Of a stretch of 37,519 nt of DNA, positions 36,867 through 37,519 are shown in pieces. The DNA is from Anaerolineae bacterium (GTDB lineage Bacteria; Chloroflexota; Anaerolineae; Promineifilales; Promineifilaceae): contig JAHBVI010000063.1 in NCBI GenBank assembly GCA_019637635.1, forward strand, positions 1 through 37,519. Reading direction: 5' to 3'. The position numbers and the translations under genes are program-made. The stretch's first letter is position 1. Each line of letters starts with the position of its first letter. The notes under the pieces were generated by a model. It saw only the letters and a list, made by a program, of their open reading frames with translations, was not told the origin of the DNA and did no database searches.

Positions 36867-37519
36867 ATGAGTGGACGAAGGATAGCAATTCTCTTCATCT
36901 TGATAGTGTTGATAGTGGCCGCGGTGGTGGCTGTGCCCTTGGCGCTGCGGGCTGTGCCGTCGCGCTATATTGCCTATGCCGCTGACCGGCTGCCTGACCC
37001 TCTCAAAGAGCCGTTTAACCGGGTGGCAGTGCCGCAGCAGGAATCGCCCATTTTGCCCACGGCCGTGGCCCTGGCCGATACGTCGGCGCTGTTGAGCCGA
37101 CCAGGCGCGCTGGAACCGGCGCCCGTTATAATCCAGATGGCTACCAGCCTGCCACCCACCTTTACGCCGCCGCCGCACAGCGATGTACCCCTGCCGCCGA
37201 CGGAGACGCCCAGCCCCATACCCCCAACCGAAACGCCGACGCCGTTGGCGACGGCCGTGCCCCCCACACCCACCCTGCCACCCATCCCCGACTCGATCCG
37301 GCTGGTTGGCTTCCGGCATCAGTTTCAGGAGTGGAACAACTGCGGCCCGGCCACGTTGGCCATGGCCTTGAGCTTTTTTGGCATGAATTTGAACCAGGCG
37401 CAAATTGCCAATGCCACCAAACCCAACCCGGAGGATCGCAATGTGTCCCCGGCAGAGATGGCCGCTTACGTCAATGAAAACACCCCATACCGGGCGCTGT
37501 TCCGGGTAAACGGCCGTGT
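36867..37519 (+). CDS. Membrane-anchored C39-like cysteine peptidase, partial
   Basis: 217 residues before the window edge, so the 3' end is missing. N-terminal membrane anchor (ILFILIVLIVAAVVAVPLAL), a long Pro/Thr-rich linker (PPTETPSPIPPTETPTPL) of the kind used to span the wall, then a peptidase_C39_2 start: FRHQFQEWNNCGPATLAMAL with the nucleophilic Cys in NCGPAT, and a second helix with SFFGMNLNQAQIAN. The His and Asp of the triad would lie beyond the edge. Extracytoplasmic; often involved in processing or turnover of surface proteins. Divergent from the TgpA-like gene. Confidence 0.8.
   Translation, partial: MSGRRIAILFILIVLIVAAVVAVPLALRAVPSRYIAYAADRLPDPLKEPFNRVAVPQQESPILPTAVALADTSALLSRPGALEPAPVIIQMATSLPPTFTPPPHSDVPLPPTETPSPIPPTETPTPLATAVPPTPTLPPIPDSIRLVGFRHQFQEWNNCGPATLAMALSFFGMNLNQAQIANATKPNPEDRNVSPAEMAAYVNENTPYRALFRVNGR

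Larger units (their letters stand above)
1..37519. repeat. Highly iterated palindrome ACGGCCGT, dispersed
   Basis: The self-complementary octamer ACGGCCGT recurs across the whole window, inside genes and between them. I counted about 95 copies by eye; roughly one is expected by chance at this base composition. Examples start near 1126, 3620, 7201, 12130 and 12145 (two close together), 16712, 21427, 28066, 29048, 31286, 36173 and 37251. In coding regions it is most often read as Thr-Ala-Val (ACG GCC GTN), which explains the recurrent TAV tripeptides, and sometimes as Asn-Gly-Arg or Arg-Pro. Density is similar in the element (about 42 in 16 kb) and the chromosome (about 55 in 21 kb). The behaviour resembles cyanobacterial HIP1 (GCGATCGC). 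Function unknown. Confidence 0.9.

Overview
The window looks like a chromosome segment of an uncultured Chloroflexota bacterium (Anaerolineae/Ardenticatenia-like) carrying an integrated phage/plasmid hybrid element. The lineage call is inference. It rests on moderate-to-high GC, a Gram-positive-type LexA box (GAAC-N4-GTTC), TgpA-type transglutaminase, TPR/AAA and Asp-box proteins, and many small palindromic repeats. The octamer ACGGCCGT occurs about 95 times by my hand count. Its density is similar in the element and the chromosome, so the element has probably been in this lineage for a long time.

Region 1, 1 to about 16,130: integrated element; its left end is outside the window. A short rightward module (3-3427) holds a tail-like structural protein, small phage-type proteins, coiled coils, and an effector-associated (bacterial death-like) domain apparently joined to a coiled coil by a -1 shift on nine A's. 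A terminator separates it from a leftward, almost gapless operon of about 20 genes (13,974 down to 3,617). Reading along transcription, the operon has: a small first gene; a winged-helix replication initiator whose middle holds an AT-rich, dyad-rich, iteron-like stretch (candidate origin); a GIY-YIG nuclease; a lipobox/TM/P-loop ATPase; several small membrane proteins; a ParM-like actin with a ParR-like partner; zinc-finger-like proteins; and a ParB-like protein. Near-identical palindromes with a TTTGCGCGCAAA core sit at both ends of this operon. A 0.8-kb hairpin-rich non-coding stretch, a small gene and a tyrosine recombinase follow. The recombinase abuts a tRNA-3'-like fragment with its own terminator, read here as the attachment site.

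Region 2, 16,130 to 22,344: chromosome, rightward genes. A broken ribbon-helix-helix antitoxin-like gene is followed by a UvrD-type helicase, a DinB-family gene with a LexA box inside its promoter, an Asp-box beta-propeller with a MoaD/ThiS-like partner, and an AAA/winged-helix regulator.

Region 3, 22,399 to 28,230: leftward genes. A membrane protein and a TPR-AAA+ ATPase lie downstream of a TPR/two-TM protein and a four-TM protein. That pair is duplicated in tandem, and the second copy is decayed. A CpaE-annotated-type small protein and an SDR oxidoreductase follow.

Region 4, 28,502 to the end: a DnaE-type DNA polymerase III alpha subunit, then leftward VOC, Imm-5-like, GyrI-like, DUF1579-like and TgpA transglutaminase genes, and a rightward C39-like peptidase cut by the window edge. 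Palindromic repeats lie between genes. Three are inside genes in frame: two in dnaE and one in the helicase.

Several small genes need one extra base in a homopolymer to read through (A9, A5, A7, T4, GG). Either programmed slippage or systematic homopolymer under-calling would explain this, and the sequence alone cannot separate them.
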